Below, in pieces: positions 1 to 9,584 of a stretch of 64,000 bases of DNA. The translations under genes were made by a program, and so were the position numbers. The notes under the pieces were generated by a model that was not told the origin of the DNA, did no database searches, and saw nothing but the letters and a program-made list of their open reading frames with translations. The stretch lies in contig DBBX01000028.1 in assembly GCA_002292815.1 (NCBI GenBank), positions 1 to 64,000 on the forward strand. The letters run 5' to 3'. Numbering within the stretch: position 1 is the stretch's first letter; each line of letters starts with the position of its first letter. Origin of the DNA: Thiotrichaceae bacterium UBA973. GTDB lineage: Bacteria; Pseudomonadota; Gammaproteobacteria; Eutrophobiales; Eutrophobiaceae.

Positions 1-248
1 GATTTTTTACCTATCCGATCTCGACCTTCTCCTGAATGACCAGCCTTAGCTCGATACATGCGGCTGTGACGAAAATCTACTAGAGTATTCAATCCTTCGT
101 CGACAAACAGGAAGACACTGCCACCATCGCCACCATCACCACCATCGGGCCCCCCTTTTGGAATGTTTTTTTCACGGCGAAAACTAAGACAACCATCACC
201 ACCCTTGCCTGCTTCGACTCTAATCGTCGCTTCATCAACAAACTTCAT
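1..248 (-). CDS. obgE: GTPase Obg/CgtA, N-terminal part (cut by window edge)
   Basis: Reading the minus strand from the ATG at 248 gives MKFVDEATIRVEAGKGGDGC, then FRREK, PKGGPDGGDGGDGGSV and the glycine-rich fold typical of the Obg N-terminal domain. The G domain lies outside the window. Obg is an essential ribosome-associated GTPase acting in large-subunit assembly and stress control. An AAGG-type ribosome site precedes the ATG. rpmA and rplU lie upstream on the same strand, the usual gammaproteobacterial order, but a strong terminator at 571-597 separates them, so obgE probably has its own promoter. Identification is by family recall and is firm despite only about 82 codons being visible. 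Confidence 0.93.
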   Translation of the reverse strand, partial: MKFVDEATIRVEAGKGGDGCLSFRREKNIPKGGPDGGDGGDGGSVFLFVDEGLNTLVDFRHSRMYRAKAGHSGEGRDRIGKK

Positions 249-617
249 GATCTACCTTCGCATTTCGTTCCATTACTTCGTTTCTCGCCATTTATCGGTA
301 CTCATGTTTTGGCCAAGGATGGCCTTATGCTGCGTGTGCATGGATGTACAAAAGCAGCGATAATCCATACATTCGGTTTTGGCATCCTGCGTCACTCTAT
401 CGATTACATCCATGTAATCGTCCGTTTCTCAAAAGGCTCGCGCCTCGAACTGAAACGAACTGCTTGGTATACCCACAATTGGATGACTATCCGATTTAAA
501 TATTATTTTACGTCACCGTCGCTTCGGACGTCCTGTCCTTTCGCGACATACAGTCCATCCATGGACATAAAAAAACCCCGCCAGTGGCGGGGTTTTTATT
601 AACAAACCTGATTAGAC
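249..617. other. Non-coding stretch between obgE and rpmA with three CATCCATG-type palindromes
   Basis: No convincing gene is seen in these 369 bases; the short open frames lack ribosome sites and family resemblance. It holds the rpmA terminator and must contain the obgE promoter (an AT-rich block near 495-520 is a candidate). Three inverted repeats share a CATCC/GGATG centre: 336-349 (GTGCAT GG ATGTAC, one mismatch), 401-420 (CGATTACAT CC ATGTAATCG, perfect) and 553-566 (GTCCAT CC ATGGAC, perfect). They look like a dispersed palindromic element or protein-binding sites; function unknown. Confidence 0.6.
571..597 (-). terminator. Rho-independent terminator after rpmA
   Basis: A perfect 12-bp stem (AAAAACCCCGCC / GGCGGGGTTTTT) around an AGT loop. 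On the minus strand it is followed by a T run and lies about 20 bases past the rpmA stop, so it should end the rplU-rpmA transcript. The symmetric A and T tracts make it potentially bidirectional. Confidence 0.88.
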
Positions 618-875
618 CTAGCCCGCGACTACGTCTACAAATGTGCGATTTTTAGGACCACGTTGATTAAACTCAACTTTACCCTCTGCTACTGCAAATA
701 TCGTGTGGTCATGCCCCAGACCAACGTTTGTTCCTGGGTGATATTTAGTGCCGCGTTGACGAATAATGATATTACCGGCATCAACCTGTTCACCACCAAA
801 TTTTTTAACGCCTAGACGCTTGGATTGTGAATCACGTCCGTTTCTAGTACTACCACCTGCTTTCTTATGAGCCAT
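618..875 (-). CDS. rpmA: 50S ribosomal protein L27
   Basis: 85 residues beginning MAHKKAGGSTRNGRDSQSKR, the characteristic bacterial L27 start, followed by LGVKKFGG, IIIRQRGTKYHPG and VGLGHDHTIFA. L27 sits near the peptidyl transferase centre of the 50S subunit. Length matches the family. It follows rplU by 16 bases on the same strand and is followed by a terminator, so the two form one short transcription unit. No N-terminal cleavage extension of the Firmicutes type is present. Confidence 0.98.
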   Translation of the reverse strand: MAHKKAGGSTRNGRDSQSKRLGVKKFGGEQVDAGNIIIRQRGTKYHPGTNVGLGHDHTIFAVAEGKVEFNQRGPKNRTFVDVVAG

Positions 876-891
876 AGTTACACTCCAATTC

Positions 892-1206
892 TTAGCTTAC
901 TGCTATTTCGGTTATAGAGATTTCGGTATAGGCCTGTCGATGGCCCATCTGCTTACGGTGATGCTTACGACGACGAAACTTTACGATCTTAATCTTGGGA
1001 CCTCGACCATGACTTTCGACTGTAGCACTTACCTTGGCACCTTTAACCAGCGGTGTCCCGACAGTGACGTTCTCACCATCAACAAGCATTAACACATCAT
1101 CAATCTTGATGTCTTTACCTGCTTCAGCGTCGATCTTCTCGACTTTGAGCTTATCGCCCTTTTCTACCTTATACTGCTTGCCACCGGACTTGATTACCGC
1201 GTACAT
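892..1206 (-). CDS. rplU: 50S ribosomal protein L21
   Basis: 104 residues starting MYAVIKSGGKQYKVEKGD, as in E. coli L21 (103 residues), and ending with the basic block KFRRRKHHRKQMGHRQ typical of the family. The frame is open up to 1356, but the ATG at 1206 is chosen because GGAG lies 8 bases before it and the family begins with MYAV. L21 binds 23S rRNA in the large subunit. Divergent from ispB; the shared spacer of about 184 bases should hold promoters for both. Confidence 0.97.
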   Translation of the reverse strand: MYAVIKSGGKQYKVEKGDKLKVEKIDAEAGKDIKIDDVLMLVDGENVTVGTPLVKGAKVSATVESHGRGPKIKIVKFRRRKHHRKQMGHRQAYTEISITEIAVS

Positions 1207-1390
1207 CTTGATTCTCCATACCTTGCACAATTGTGCACATTCAACAAAGGGGGCAGATTCTAAGAAATTCAACAGGTGGTGACAAGGTAAGAATGTTAAA
1301 ATTTGATAATATCCTTGAAATAAACGTGTTTGGACAGTAATTTCCTCCCGGATCATAAGAATTCAGTAATTAAATACATATATTAAGAAC

Positions 1391-2398
1391 GTGAAACTAA
1401 ACGAAGCAAGCGCTGAAAAAGCCGAAATCATCAATATTGAGCATATTCGAGAGCTAATCTCTGCTGATATGACTCAGGTAAATAACTTAATAGAAAAGAG
1501 CCTCTACTCGGAGGTGGGTGTTATTGACCAGCTGGGTCATTACATTATTAATAGTGGCGGAAAACGTCTGCGCCCAGTTGTTGTTTTACTGAGTTCCCGG
1601 GTTTTCTCCTATGAAGGCGAGCAAAACATTAATTTAGCGGCAATTATCGAATTTATTCATACCGCCACCCTGCTACATGATGATGTCGTTGATGCCTCAT
1701 TATTAAGGCGAGGACATGCGACAGCCAATCAGCGCTGGGGCAATGAAGCAAGTGTCCTAGTAGGTGATTTTGTCTACTCTCGTGCTTTCCAGATGATGGT
1801 CAATATTGATTCCATGCGTGTCATGAAAATCCTCTCAGAAGCGACTAACACCATCGCCGAAGGTGAAGTACAACAACTTATTAACCGCCATGATCCAGAA
1901 ACCAGCAAAGAGAATTACCTAAAAGTCATTCGAAATAAAACTGCCAAGTTATTCGAAGCGGCAGCATGTTTGGGCGCAGTTATTTCAAACAGATCAGAAA
2001 AAGAAGAGCAAGCAATGGCGGCTTATGGCCGACATCTTGGCACCGCATTCCAGTTAATTGATGATGTATTTGATTACAACTCATCTCCGGACAAACTCGG
2101 TAAAAATATTGGCGATGACCTTGCCGAAGGGAAACCCACGCTACCATTGTTATATGCCATGTGGCATGGCAATGAAAATGATGCCGAAATAATTCGTGAT
2201 GCAATAAAAAATGGTGGGCTTGATCATATCGATCAAATTAGAGCCGCCATTAATTCTACAGGTGCAATTTCATACACAGCAAGCATGGCTAATAAGGAGG
2301 CTGAGTTAGCAATAGCGGCTATCAAGGATTTACCGCCATCAGAATACCTTGATGCACTATGTGTTTTGGCAAAGTTCTCAGTTAAACGTCAATACTAG
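1391..2398 (+). CDS. ispB: Octaprenyl diphosphate synthase (trans-polyprenyl synthase)
   Basis: 335 residues closely following E. coli IspB. It elongates farnesyl diphosphate with isopentenyl diphosphate to the C40 side chain of ubiquinone. The two aspartate-rich Mg-diphosphate motifs are visible: DDVVD at residues 97-101 in LLHDDVVDASLLRRG, and DDVFD at 224-228. The GGKRLRP substrate motif is at about 56-62. The start is GTG at 1391 with only a weak purine stretch before it; E. coli IspB begins at a point equivalent to a few residues later, so a short N-terminal error is possible. Neighbour order (obg-rpmA-rplU divergent from ispB) is standard in gammaproteobacteria. Confidence 0.95.
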   Translation: MKLNEASAEKAEIINIEHIRELISADMTQVNNLIEKSLYSEVGVIDQLGHYIINSGGKRLRPVVVLLSSRVFSYEGEQNINLAAIIEFIHTATLLHDDVVDASLLRRGHATANQRWGNEASVLVGDFVYSRAFQMMVNIDSMRVMKILSEATNTIAEGEVQQLINRHDPETSKENYLKVIRNKTAKLFEAAACLGAVISNRSEKEEQAMAAYGRHLGTAFQLIDDVFDYNSSPDKLGKNIGDDLAEGKPTLPLLYAMWHGNENDAEIIRDAIKNGGLDHIDQIRAAINSTGAISYTASMANKEAELAIAAIKDLPPSEYLDALCVLAKFSVKRQY

Positions 2399-2442
2399 AT
2401 TAGCGAAAGAGCAAGCCAGAGAACAATTCACTAAAGAGTCAT

Positions 2443-4287
2443 ATGACTAGTGATTTTAAATTTCACAAAAATTATCGTTTGTATACCAAGTACTATTTAA
2501 TGCTTAGATTATCTATCGTTCTTTCTTTTCTGCTTTTTTTTTCGGGCTGTTCCTGGTTGCCTTTCGGGCGCGATAATGTTGCTGAGAACAATAATGGCCA
2601 GCCGGAAAATACGCCGTTATTGGAAATTTTAATCAGTGGTGTTGAAGAAGATGTCGCAGACAATGTTCGTGTCCATGTTGGTCTATCAAAAAGTCAGTGT
2701 AGTACGCCGCTAGAATTAATAACACGTCGCAATAAAAAGACACAGACCGAGGCCAATCTGGCATTACAAGCCTTCGGTTACTATGAGGCGAAGTTCTCAA
2801 TCAATATCACTAATACGCCGGAATGCCCATCTGTTGAAATTGGTATTGAGCCAGGACGACGCATGCTGATCAATACAGTCGATATTGTGATCGATGGTGA
2901 GGCACATGATGATCCGGGTTTTAAAAGATTAACGCACGATTTACCGCTTAAACCAGGAAGTGAATTAAACCACGGCGATTACACAGAGGCTAAAGCCCTT
3001 ATTGAATCGGTTGGGGTTGAACTGGGTTATCTTGACGGTCATTTTACTGAATCCATATTAAAAATTGATATGGAAAAATACGAAGCCCATGCCTCACTTA
3101 AATATAACAGTCTTAAACGTTATCTATTGGGAGATATTAATATAAAGCAAACGCCCGATTTTCTTGATGAGGATTTGATTAGACGTTTTCTCTAAATTCC
3201 GCTTGAAAGTGATTACAGCGCTGTACAGATAGTTAATATTCAGAATAGATTACAAGCGAGTAATTATTTTAAAAGTGTTCAGGCACGCCCCCTACTATCA
3301 CAAACAATAGATCATACAGTTCCTGTCGATGTCAGTGTGCAAGCAAATAAGCGACACTATTTCCAGGCATCAGTTGGTTTTGCCAGCGATGAGGGCATCC
3401 GTTCCAAACTGGCTTATACAGACCGCTGGTGGAACAGGCGTGGGCATCGATTAGGAGCGGACTTAAAGCTATCACAAAACGAACAGGGTTTTAGTGCGAA
3501 TTATCAAATACCACGAAAGCACCCTTCTAATGAGTGGTTACAAATTGCAGCAGGTCTGCGACAAAAGGATATTGATTCGTTTGATACCTTGACTGCAAAA
3601 ATAGCTATCTCGGAAAGCAAACGACGTTTCTGGGGCATAATGGAAAACCATTTTATTGCAATTGCACGAGATGATTTTGAAGTGGGTGATGAAAGCGGTA
3701 TCTCTACATTTCTGATTCCTGGTGTTCGGTGGAATAAAAAATTCTTTGATGATGGGCTTTACAGTGAGCACAGACTGGACCTGACTCTTGAGATTAGGGG
3801 CGCAGTAGAGGCACTCATTTCTGACACCAGTTTTTTGAGTAGTAATCTTTTTGTGCAATACCTTCGTGCATTACCTTATGGTTTACGGTCTTTACTACGC
3901 GGTGAACTAGGTGGGATGTGGGTGGATGAATTTCGTGCTCTTTCTCCCGACGAACGTTTTTTTGCTGGTGGCGACAGAAGTATACGTGGTTATGATTATC
4001 AGGATTTAGGACCTATTAATAGTACCGGTTATGTTATTGGTGGCCGTTATCTAGGTGTGATGAGTTTTGAAATAGAAAAATATGTGTTAGGTAATTGGGG
4101 CTTGGCAGGATTCGTTGACAGTGGCAATGCCTTTGGTGGGCCGGGTCGTGATACCGGTTTAAAGACCGGGGTTGGACTTGGTTTACGTTGGCGTTCGCCG
4201 GTTGGCCCAATTCGTCTTGAACTGGCACACCCCTTAGATGATGACGATACTGTAATTAAATTACATCTCAGGATCGGGCCTGATTGA
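2443..4287 (+). pseudogene. tamA: tamA outer-membrane assembly factor, interrupted by an in-frame TAA
   Basis: TamA is the BamA-like barrel that with TamB supports outer-membrane protein insertion and envelope lipid handling. The frame from 2443 runs 250 codons (hydrophobic leader MLRLSIVLSFLLFFSGC, then POTRA-like segments), meets TAA at 3193-3195, and continues open in the same frame through 4287. Downstream codons read IPLESDYSAVQ, still POTRA-like, then a 16-strand-type barrel with the L6 motif IRGYDY (codons about 513-518) and the terminal strand IKLHLRIGPD. One base change (CAA, GAA or AAA to TAA) explains it. The GTG at 3337 has no ribosome site and would lack the POTRA domains. An alternative start is the ATG at 2500. 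Either a real nonsense mutation or a sequence error. Confidence 0.88.
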
Positions 4288-4289
4288 TA

Positions 4290-7200
4290 ATGATGAAGAT
4301 GCTGTTTCGTTTCATTCTTTTTTGTGGATTGCTTAGCATAATCCTCGGTTTATCGTTAATGACCATTGCTGCGACCGAGACTGGTTCAAGAGGGTTCATT
4401 AATTGGTTGGTAAAAACAAATGATATTCCACTGACGGTCAAATCTATTGAAGGACGATTACTCGATAAATTAATTTTGCATGAACTGCACTATGCTGAAC
4501 AGGGTATTGATGACATTAAGCTCGTCAAGCTCGAACTTGATTGGTCTATATCGGACTTGTTACAGCTTGAAGTAAGAATACAAAAGATCGCATTAACAGA
4601 CCTAGTAGTGCGTTCAATACCCAGCACTGAGTCGAATGAAACTTTTCAACTTCCGATATTAAAACTCCCTAGCTTTCCTCTCACAGTTTATATTGATGAT
4701 TTAAGCCTCAATAAAGCGCAGGTGTTTTCAGGCGATACAGAAATACTTATTCAACAGTTTAAAGCTTCCGCCACATTAAATAATGAACGTTTGTCTTTTC
4801 AGCTTGATGATTTACTGATTGATGAGCAACAGTTTAATGGCGAAATTCTTATAACAGAGAATAATATACCTGCTATCAAACTTGCTCTTAACTGGTCCGG
4901 TGTTCTCGATAAAGAACCTGTGGATGGCAAATTACACATCGATGGTACACAAGAGGATCTTGTTGTTGATGTACACATAAGTTCCGTTATTGAAATGTTA
5001 GCGTCTGGCAGATTGAATTTAAGTTCAAAGACCACTATGGGTGAAATAGATGGTGAGCTTAAAGGCAAATTTTTCGATTCATTTTCTGAAACTATTGTGC
5101 TTGATACGCCACTGGTCTTTAAGATTAAAGGCGATACCGAACAAGCAAGCATAGAAGTTGATGCAGAAGCGCATACTGCTGCAGGAGAAAAATTTAAATT
5201 CAAATTTAATGCTGAGGCAGTACTCCTAGGAACATTATCTAAAGCGCTTAACATCCATGTTAATTGGGAAACAAGTTCAAAAGAAACAGACAAGCCATTA
5301 TTGGAATTGAGCGGGCAAGGTGATTTCACATTGGCAGATCAGATTTTAAGCATTGACCATGACTTGCATATACCTGATGTTATTAATTTAAGTGGAAAGG
5401 TTGATTTATCAACAGAATCTGTTGATTTGATTACGGCTTGGGATGACCTCAAGTTGCCATTATCAGAATCAGATTCACTCCATTTAAAGTCAGGATTACT
5501 GAAGGTTGGGGGTAAACTAAATGCCGTATCATTATTGTTGAAATCAGATTATTTAATAGATTCAAAAACAGAAGAAAATTCTGCAATAGATTCATCTGAA
5601 CTTGTTTATTCCAATCTTTCGGCCGAAGGCAAAATTGATTTATCAAAAACATATCCTATTGGACAACTGTCAGGTAATTTAAACACCCCCATCCCTGCGA
5701 TATTCGCCGATGTAATTAAAGAAATTAATGTGATAAGTTTTGTTGTTGAATCTGATCTGGATTCGGTTAATCTAAGTATCGATTCCAATATACGTACTAA
5801 TAAGGATGTATATTTTGATTTGGGTTTTAAGAGTAACCTGGATCTTTCATCAAGTGAATCATCGAAGTTAATGTTGTTCGACTGGGTTGCTAGACCTAAG
5901 GAAGACAAAGCAGGAAGTGACTTAACTGGAGAAGGTAGCATTCTTTATCAGAATGATCAGATTACATTTAAGCATGCATCTGCTATGCCTTATTCATCAT
6001 TATTATCAGGTGACATTTTTCTAGAGGATACGACAAGGCTTAAAATTGAACTGAACTGGCGAGATTTTGAATTACCGTTTGAGGATATATCGGCTCTGGA
6101 AAGTAAGCAGGGACAGGTGCACATAGAAGGTCCACTTACAGCATTAACCATTTCTGCAGATGGACTTTTTCAGGTAGAACCTCTTGGGTCTTTTGACCTG
6201 AATTTAGATGCCCTCTGGTCGGGGACCGAATTGACGCTAAACAGGCTTGAGGCTGATGTCATTGATGGTTCGATTAATGTAGTTGGTGCAATCAACTTAC
6301 AGGAAACGGCAGCAGGTAGCCTGCAGTTTGATGCCAGAAATTTAAATTTTGGCAAAATCAATCCTGATCTTGATAGCCGAGTAAACATTACCTCAGTCCT
6401 TGATTTCACAAAAGCGGAAGATGAACTATCGACAAATCTAAATATTGAATCAATCACCGGACAATGGCGTGGTTTCCCTCTCAAAGGTGTGGGTAAAGTT
6501 GCCTATGCAAAGGATATTCTTCATATCGATCATCTACATTTTGAATCTGGCAATAACACCCTGGATTTAAATTTAAAAACTGATGAATTAATGACGGGAT
6601 TAGCTGAAATTTTTATTGATGATTTCTCGGTATTCTCTTCCGAGCTTGCTGGCAAGATTGAAGGGCGATTAGATATTAGCGGCAAGCCAGACACCCCAAT
6701 AATTAAAGGTACGTTCACGGGTGAGCGTATTCATCTGGAGGATATTCGGCTTACCTCTTTGTCGGCGGATACAAGAATCGATCTAAGTCCACAACAACGC
6801 TCTTCAGTTTTTGTGAAGTTAAACGCATTAAGCTATAAGAACAAAATGATTGATGAATTATTAATCAACGGTAATGGATTGACAGAATCTCACCTAATAG
6901 AGCTAACAGCATCAGGTCCAGAATTCAATTTCAAGTCTAATATTAATGGTGGCTTAGAAGATAAACATTGGACGGGACGAATTAATCAATTTGATCTGAT
7001 GAACAAAGACTTGGGTGAATGGCAGTTATCTCATCCGGCAAATATTAATTGGCAGGTTGAAAATAAAATAATCAGTCTGACAGAAGCTTGTATGTCGCAA
7101 AATGAGGCCAACTTATGCGCTACGGGTACCAGTGAATTAAATCAGGGGTTGCGGGGTGATATAAAACTCAATCGGCTGCCACTCAAGTTTGCAGATCCAT

Positions 7201-8819
7201 GGTTGCCGGAAACAATGAGATTGAATGGCGATGTTAGCGGGGATTTATCGTTTAGAGATCATAATCAGCAGCTGCAAATGGAGGTGTTGCTTGAGGGTAG
7301 AGACACCCAAGTCGCGCTAGTCTATGCAGATGATGTTGAATTATTGGATATAGAAACCGTATCTATTAAGGGAGCCGCTAATCAAGATAACAAAGAAGTA
7401 TCCATTAACTTAACATCATCAGGTTATTTTGATTTGTCTTTGTCTGGCGCCATGAGTAATAACGATAACCACCCCTTGCAGGTTGCTCTGGATTTTAAAG
7501 TTGATCGATTAGATTGGTTAGAAAAGCTTGAGCCAGCCCTAAGTGGTTCACGTGGCTCACTTCAAGCACAAATGATGGTTGCAGGAACAATAGATAGACC
7601 TGAAATTGAAGGTAGCTTTTCTTTAGAAGAAGGGAAAATCACTATTCTACCTATCGGTTTGGAGCTGGATAAAATCAAAGGCGAGATCAAATCGGATGAT
7701 GCGATTAATAAGATAAAGATAGAATCAATCCTGGGAAGCCAGAACAAGGAATTAGTTATTAAGGGTAATGTTAGTCTAATTGGAGAAGAGGATTATCCTT
7801 ATCTATTTAATGTAGTGGGTGATGCATTCCCAGTCATACGTACAGCAGATGTTTCAGCGGATATGTCTCCCGATATTAATTTAAGTGGCACACAGAAATT
7901 ACATTATATTAAGGGCAAACTGACCATCCCGCTATTAGATATTATCGTGACATCGAACCCATCAGGCGCAGTATCTATAAGCCCAGATGTTGTTGTTATT
8001 CAGTCTAAAGAAGTCGGCGCAGACCATACAGAAGATAGTAATATGGAAAGTGACTTTTTGAAAAACAAGGTTGATCTGAATCTAAATATTCTTTTAGCAC
8101 CTGAAATACATATACAAGCTTTTGGTCTGGATACTCGCCTTGATGGTGATATTAATATTGTAAAACCAGTGGGGCTTTATCAACCACGCGGTGTAGGAGA
8201 AATTAAAGTAAAAGAAGGCAGCTATCTTGCCTATGGACAGCATCTTGAAATAGAACAGGGAAGACTACAGTTTGCTGGTCCACTGGATAATCCGTCACTA
8301 AATATACGCGCATTTCGCCCTGCACTTGATGTAAAGGCCGGGATTAATGTTTCTGGTAATGTGCGTAAACCAGAATTGACATTATACTCCGAACCAGCAC
8401 AAACGGATGCCGATACACTTTCTTATATAATCACTGGAGGACCTATCTCGAGCGCTTCGGGCGGTGAAGCAAGCATAATACAAGCAGCAATGGCAACAGA
8501 GCACGCTTCAGTTTTAACCAATAAAGTTAAAGAGACGTTTCACCTAGATGAGTTTTCATTAGGAGCTGGTGAGACTGCAGATAGTACATCATTCAGTGCT
8601 AGTAAACGTATAGCCCCAGATTTAAACTTTCTCACATCATTTAATCCTTTCGATCAACTATGGTCATTTATGTTGAATTATAAGTTAACAGATAACTGGA
8701 GTGTACAAACGGAAAGCACAGAAAGTGGTGTTAGCCAGGGCGCAGATATTATCTATTCAATTGAATCAAATTCAAAGCGGGATTTATATCATAAAATCTT
8801 TGATTTGATTAGATTTTAG
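4290..8819 (+). CDS. tamB: TamB, AsmA-like translocation and assembly / lipid transport protein
   Basis: About 1509 residues with one N-terminal membrane anchor (FRFILFCGLLSIILGLSLM) followed by very long beta-rich repeats, as in TamB/YtfN. The C-terminal DUF490 region is recognisable: GVGEIKVKEGSYLAYG, LEIEQGRLQFAG, then a final amphipathic strand ending near residue 1500. TamB spans the periplasm as a hydrophobic-grooved bridge and partners TamA. The ATG at 4290 follows the tamA stop by two bases; a TTG at 4284 overlapping that stop is an alternative start. The intact state of this 4.5-kb gene suggests that the tamA lesion is recent or an error. Length is somewhat over that of E. coli TamB (1259). 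Confidence 0.92.
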   Translation: MMKMLFRFILFCGLLSIILGLSLMTIAATETGSRGFINWLVKTNDIPLTVKSIEGRLLDKLILHELHYAEQGIDDIKLVKLELDWSISDLLQLEVRIQKIALTDLVVRSIPSTESNETFQLPILKLPSFPLTVYIDDLSLNKAQVFSGDTEILIQQFKASATLNNERLSFQLDDLLIDEQQFNGEILITENNIPAIKLALNWSGVLDKEPVDGKLHIDGTQEDLVVDVHISSVIEMLASGRLNLSSKTTMGEIDGELKGKFFDSFSETIVLDTPLVFKIKGDTEQASIEVDAEAHTAAGEKFKFKFNAEAVLLGTLSKALNIHVNWETSSKETDKPLLELSGQGDFTLADQILSIDHDLHIPDVINLSGKVDLSTESVDLITAWDDLKLPLSESDSLHLKSGLLKVGGKLNAVSLLLKSDYLIDSKTEENSAIDSSELVYSNLSAEGKIDLSKTYPIGQLSGNLNTPIPAIFADVIKEINVISFVVESDLDSVNLSIDSNIRTNKDVYFDLGFKSNLDLSSSESSKLMLFDWVARPKEDKAGSDLTGEGSILYQNDQITFKHASAMPYSSLLSGDIFLEDTTRLKIELNWRDFELPFEDISALESKQGQVHIEGPLTALTISADGLFQVEPLGSFDLNLDALWSGTELTLNRLEADVIDGSINVVGAINLQETAAGSLQFDARNLNFGKINPDLDSRVNITSVLDFTKAEDELSTNLNIESITGQWRGFPLKGVGKVAYAKDILHIDHLHFESGNNTLDLNLKTDELMTGLAEIFIDDFSVFSSELAGKIEGRLDISGKPDTPIIKGTFTGERIHLEDIRLTSLSADTRIDLSPQQRSSVFVKLNALSYKNKMIDELLINGNGLTESHLIELTASGPEFNFKSNINGGLEDKHWTGRINQFDLMNKDLGEWQLSHPANINWQVENKIISLTEACMSQNEANLCATGTSELNQGLRGDIKLNRLPLKFADPWLPETMRLNGDVSGDLSFRDHNQQLQMEVLLEGRDTQVALVYADDVELLDIETVSIKGAANQDNKEVSINLTSSGYFDLSLSGAMSNNDNHPLQVALDFKVDRLDWLEKLEPALSGSRGSLQAQMMVAGTIDRPEIEGSFSLEEGKITILPIGLELDKIKGEIKSDDAINKIKIESILGSQNKELVIKGNVSLIGEEDYPYLFNVVGDAFPVIRTADVSADMSPDINLSGTQKLHYIKGKLTIPLLDIIVTSNPSGAVSISPDVVVIQSKEVGADHTEDSNMESDFLKNKVDLNLNILLAPEIHIQAFGLDTRLDGDINIVKPVGLYQPRGVGEIKVKEGSYLAYGQHLEIEQGRLQFAGPLDNPSLNIRAFRPALDVKAGINVSGNVRKPELTLYSEPAQTDADTLSYIITGGPISSASGGEASIIQAAMATEHASVLTNKVKETFHLDEFSLGAGETADSTSFSASKRIAPDLNFLTSFNPFDQLWSFMLNYKLTDNWSVQTESTESGVSQGADIIYSIESNSKRDLYHKIFDLIRF

Positions 8820-9017
8820 ATGAGGAAATATTCGTTTTTTAATGGGCTTGTAATCGTCTGGAACACATAGACTTCATTACGCATTATTTAATCAATGAAA
8901 ATATATATTTCATGTTTAGGTCTATGAGTAAATTGCCCGAACAATATTTTCTTCATGAATCCGATTTGTAATTTTTCACGTCTCGCTTGAGAAAGCATTG
9001 TTTATGGGGCATATTTA

Positions 9018-9575
9018 GTGTTAATGAAAATATTGCATATTACTTTATTATTAATAACTATCGCTTTAGTGCCTTCCTTGGCAAAAGCAGATCAGTTTGA
9101 TCCACGTCTGGATAAATTGTTTTTCAATCTAAAGGCAAATGTAGATTTAAGACTGTCACAACAATTAACCAGCGAAATATGGCGCATATGGTCACAACAT
9201 AATAAAAAAGAAATAAATGATCTTTTTAACGATGGTGAAAATGCCATGTATAGAAAAGAATATGAAATCGCTCTGAAATCGTTTAACCAGATTGTAGAAC
9301 TCGCACCTGACTTTTCTGAAGGCTGGAATAAACGTGCTACCGTTTATTTTTTGATGGGTGACTACCATGCCTCACTTGCTGATATTGAAAAAACACTCAG
9401 ATTAGAGCCACGCCATTTCGGTGCACTCTCAGGTCAGGGTCAATGTTATTTTGAGTTACAAAAATTTCAATCTGCATTAAACGCTTTTGAAAAAGCGTTA
9501 GCCGTTAACCCATCGTTATACGATGCGTATAAAAACATGGAAATCATGAAAAAACTGCTAGACCAACAGACATAG
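9018..9575 (+). CDS. Exported TPR-repeat protein
   Basis: 185 residues with a secretion signal (KILHITLLLITIALVPSLAKA, cleavage likely after the A-K-A region) and three consecutive tetratricopeptide repeats between about residues 75 and 180 (GENAMYRKEYEIALKSFNQI, GWNKRATVYFLMGDY, GQGQCYFELQKFQSALNAF). TPRs are protein-binding scaffolds; the partner cannot be inferred. The start is GTG 9018, with GGGG 8 bases upstream; ATG at 9024 is also possible. It is separated from tamB by about 200 AT-rich bases in which I see no other gene. Similar small periplasmic TPR proteins are common in gammaproteobacteria and remain functionally undefined. Confidence 0.8.
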   Translation: MLMKILHITLLLITIALVPSLAKADQFDPRLDKLFFNLKANVDLRLSQQLTSEIWRIWSQHNKKEINDLFNDGENAMYRKEYEIALKSFNQIVELAPDFSEGWNKRATVYFLMGDYHASLADIEKTLRLEPRHFGALSGQGQCYFELQKFQSALNAFEKALAVNPSLYDAYKNMEIMKKLLDQQT

Positions 9576-9584
9576 CTCTAATCT

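Noticed and set aside
892..1356. A 154-residue L21 with an N-terminal extension
   Set aside because: The ATG at 1206 has a good GGAG site and the family begins MYAV; the extension has no family likeness.
3337..4287. A separate gene starting at GTG 3337 encoding only a barrel
   Set aside because: No ribosome site, and the upstream sequence in the same frame encodes the missing TamA segment; it is one gene with a stop.
4799..7747. Several antisense open frames inside tamB
   Set aside because: Shadow frames within a long AT-rich repeat gene; serine-rich, no start signals, no family likeness.
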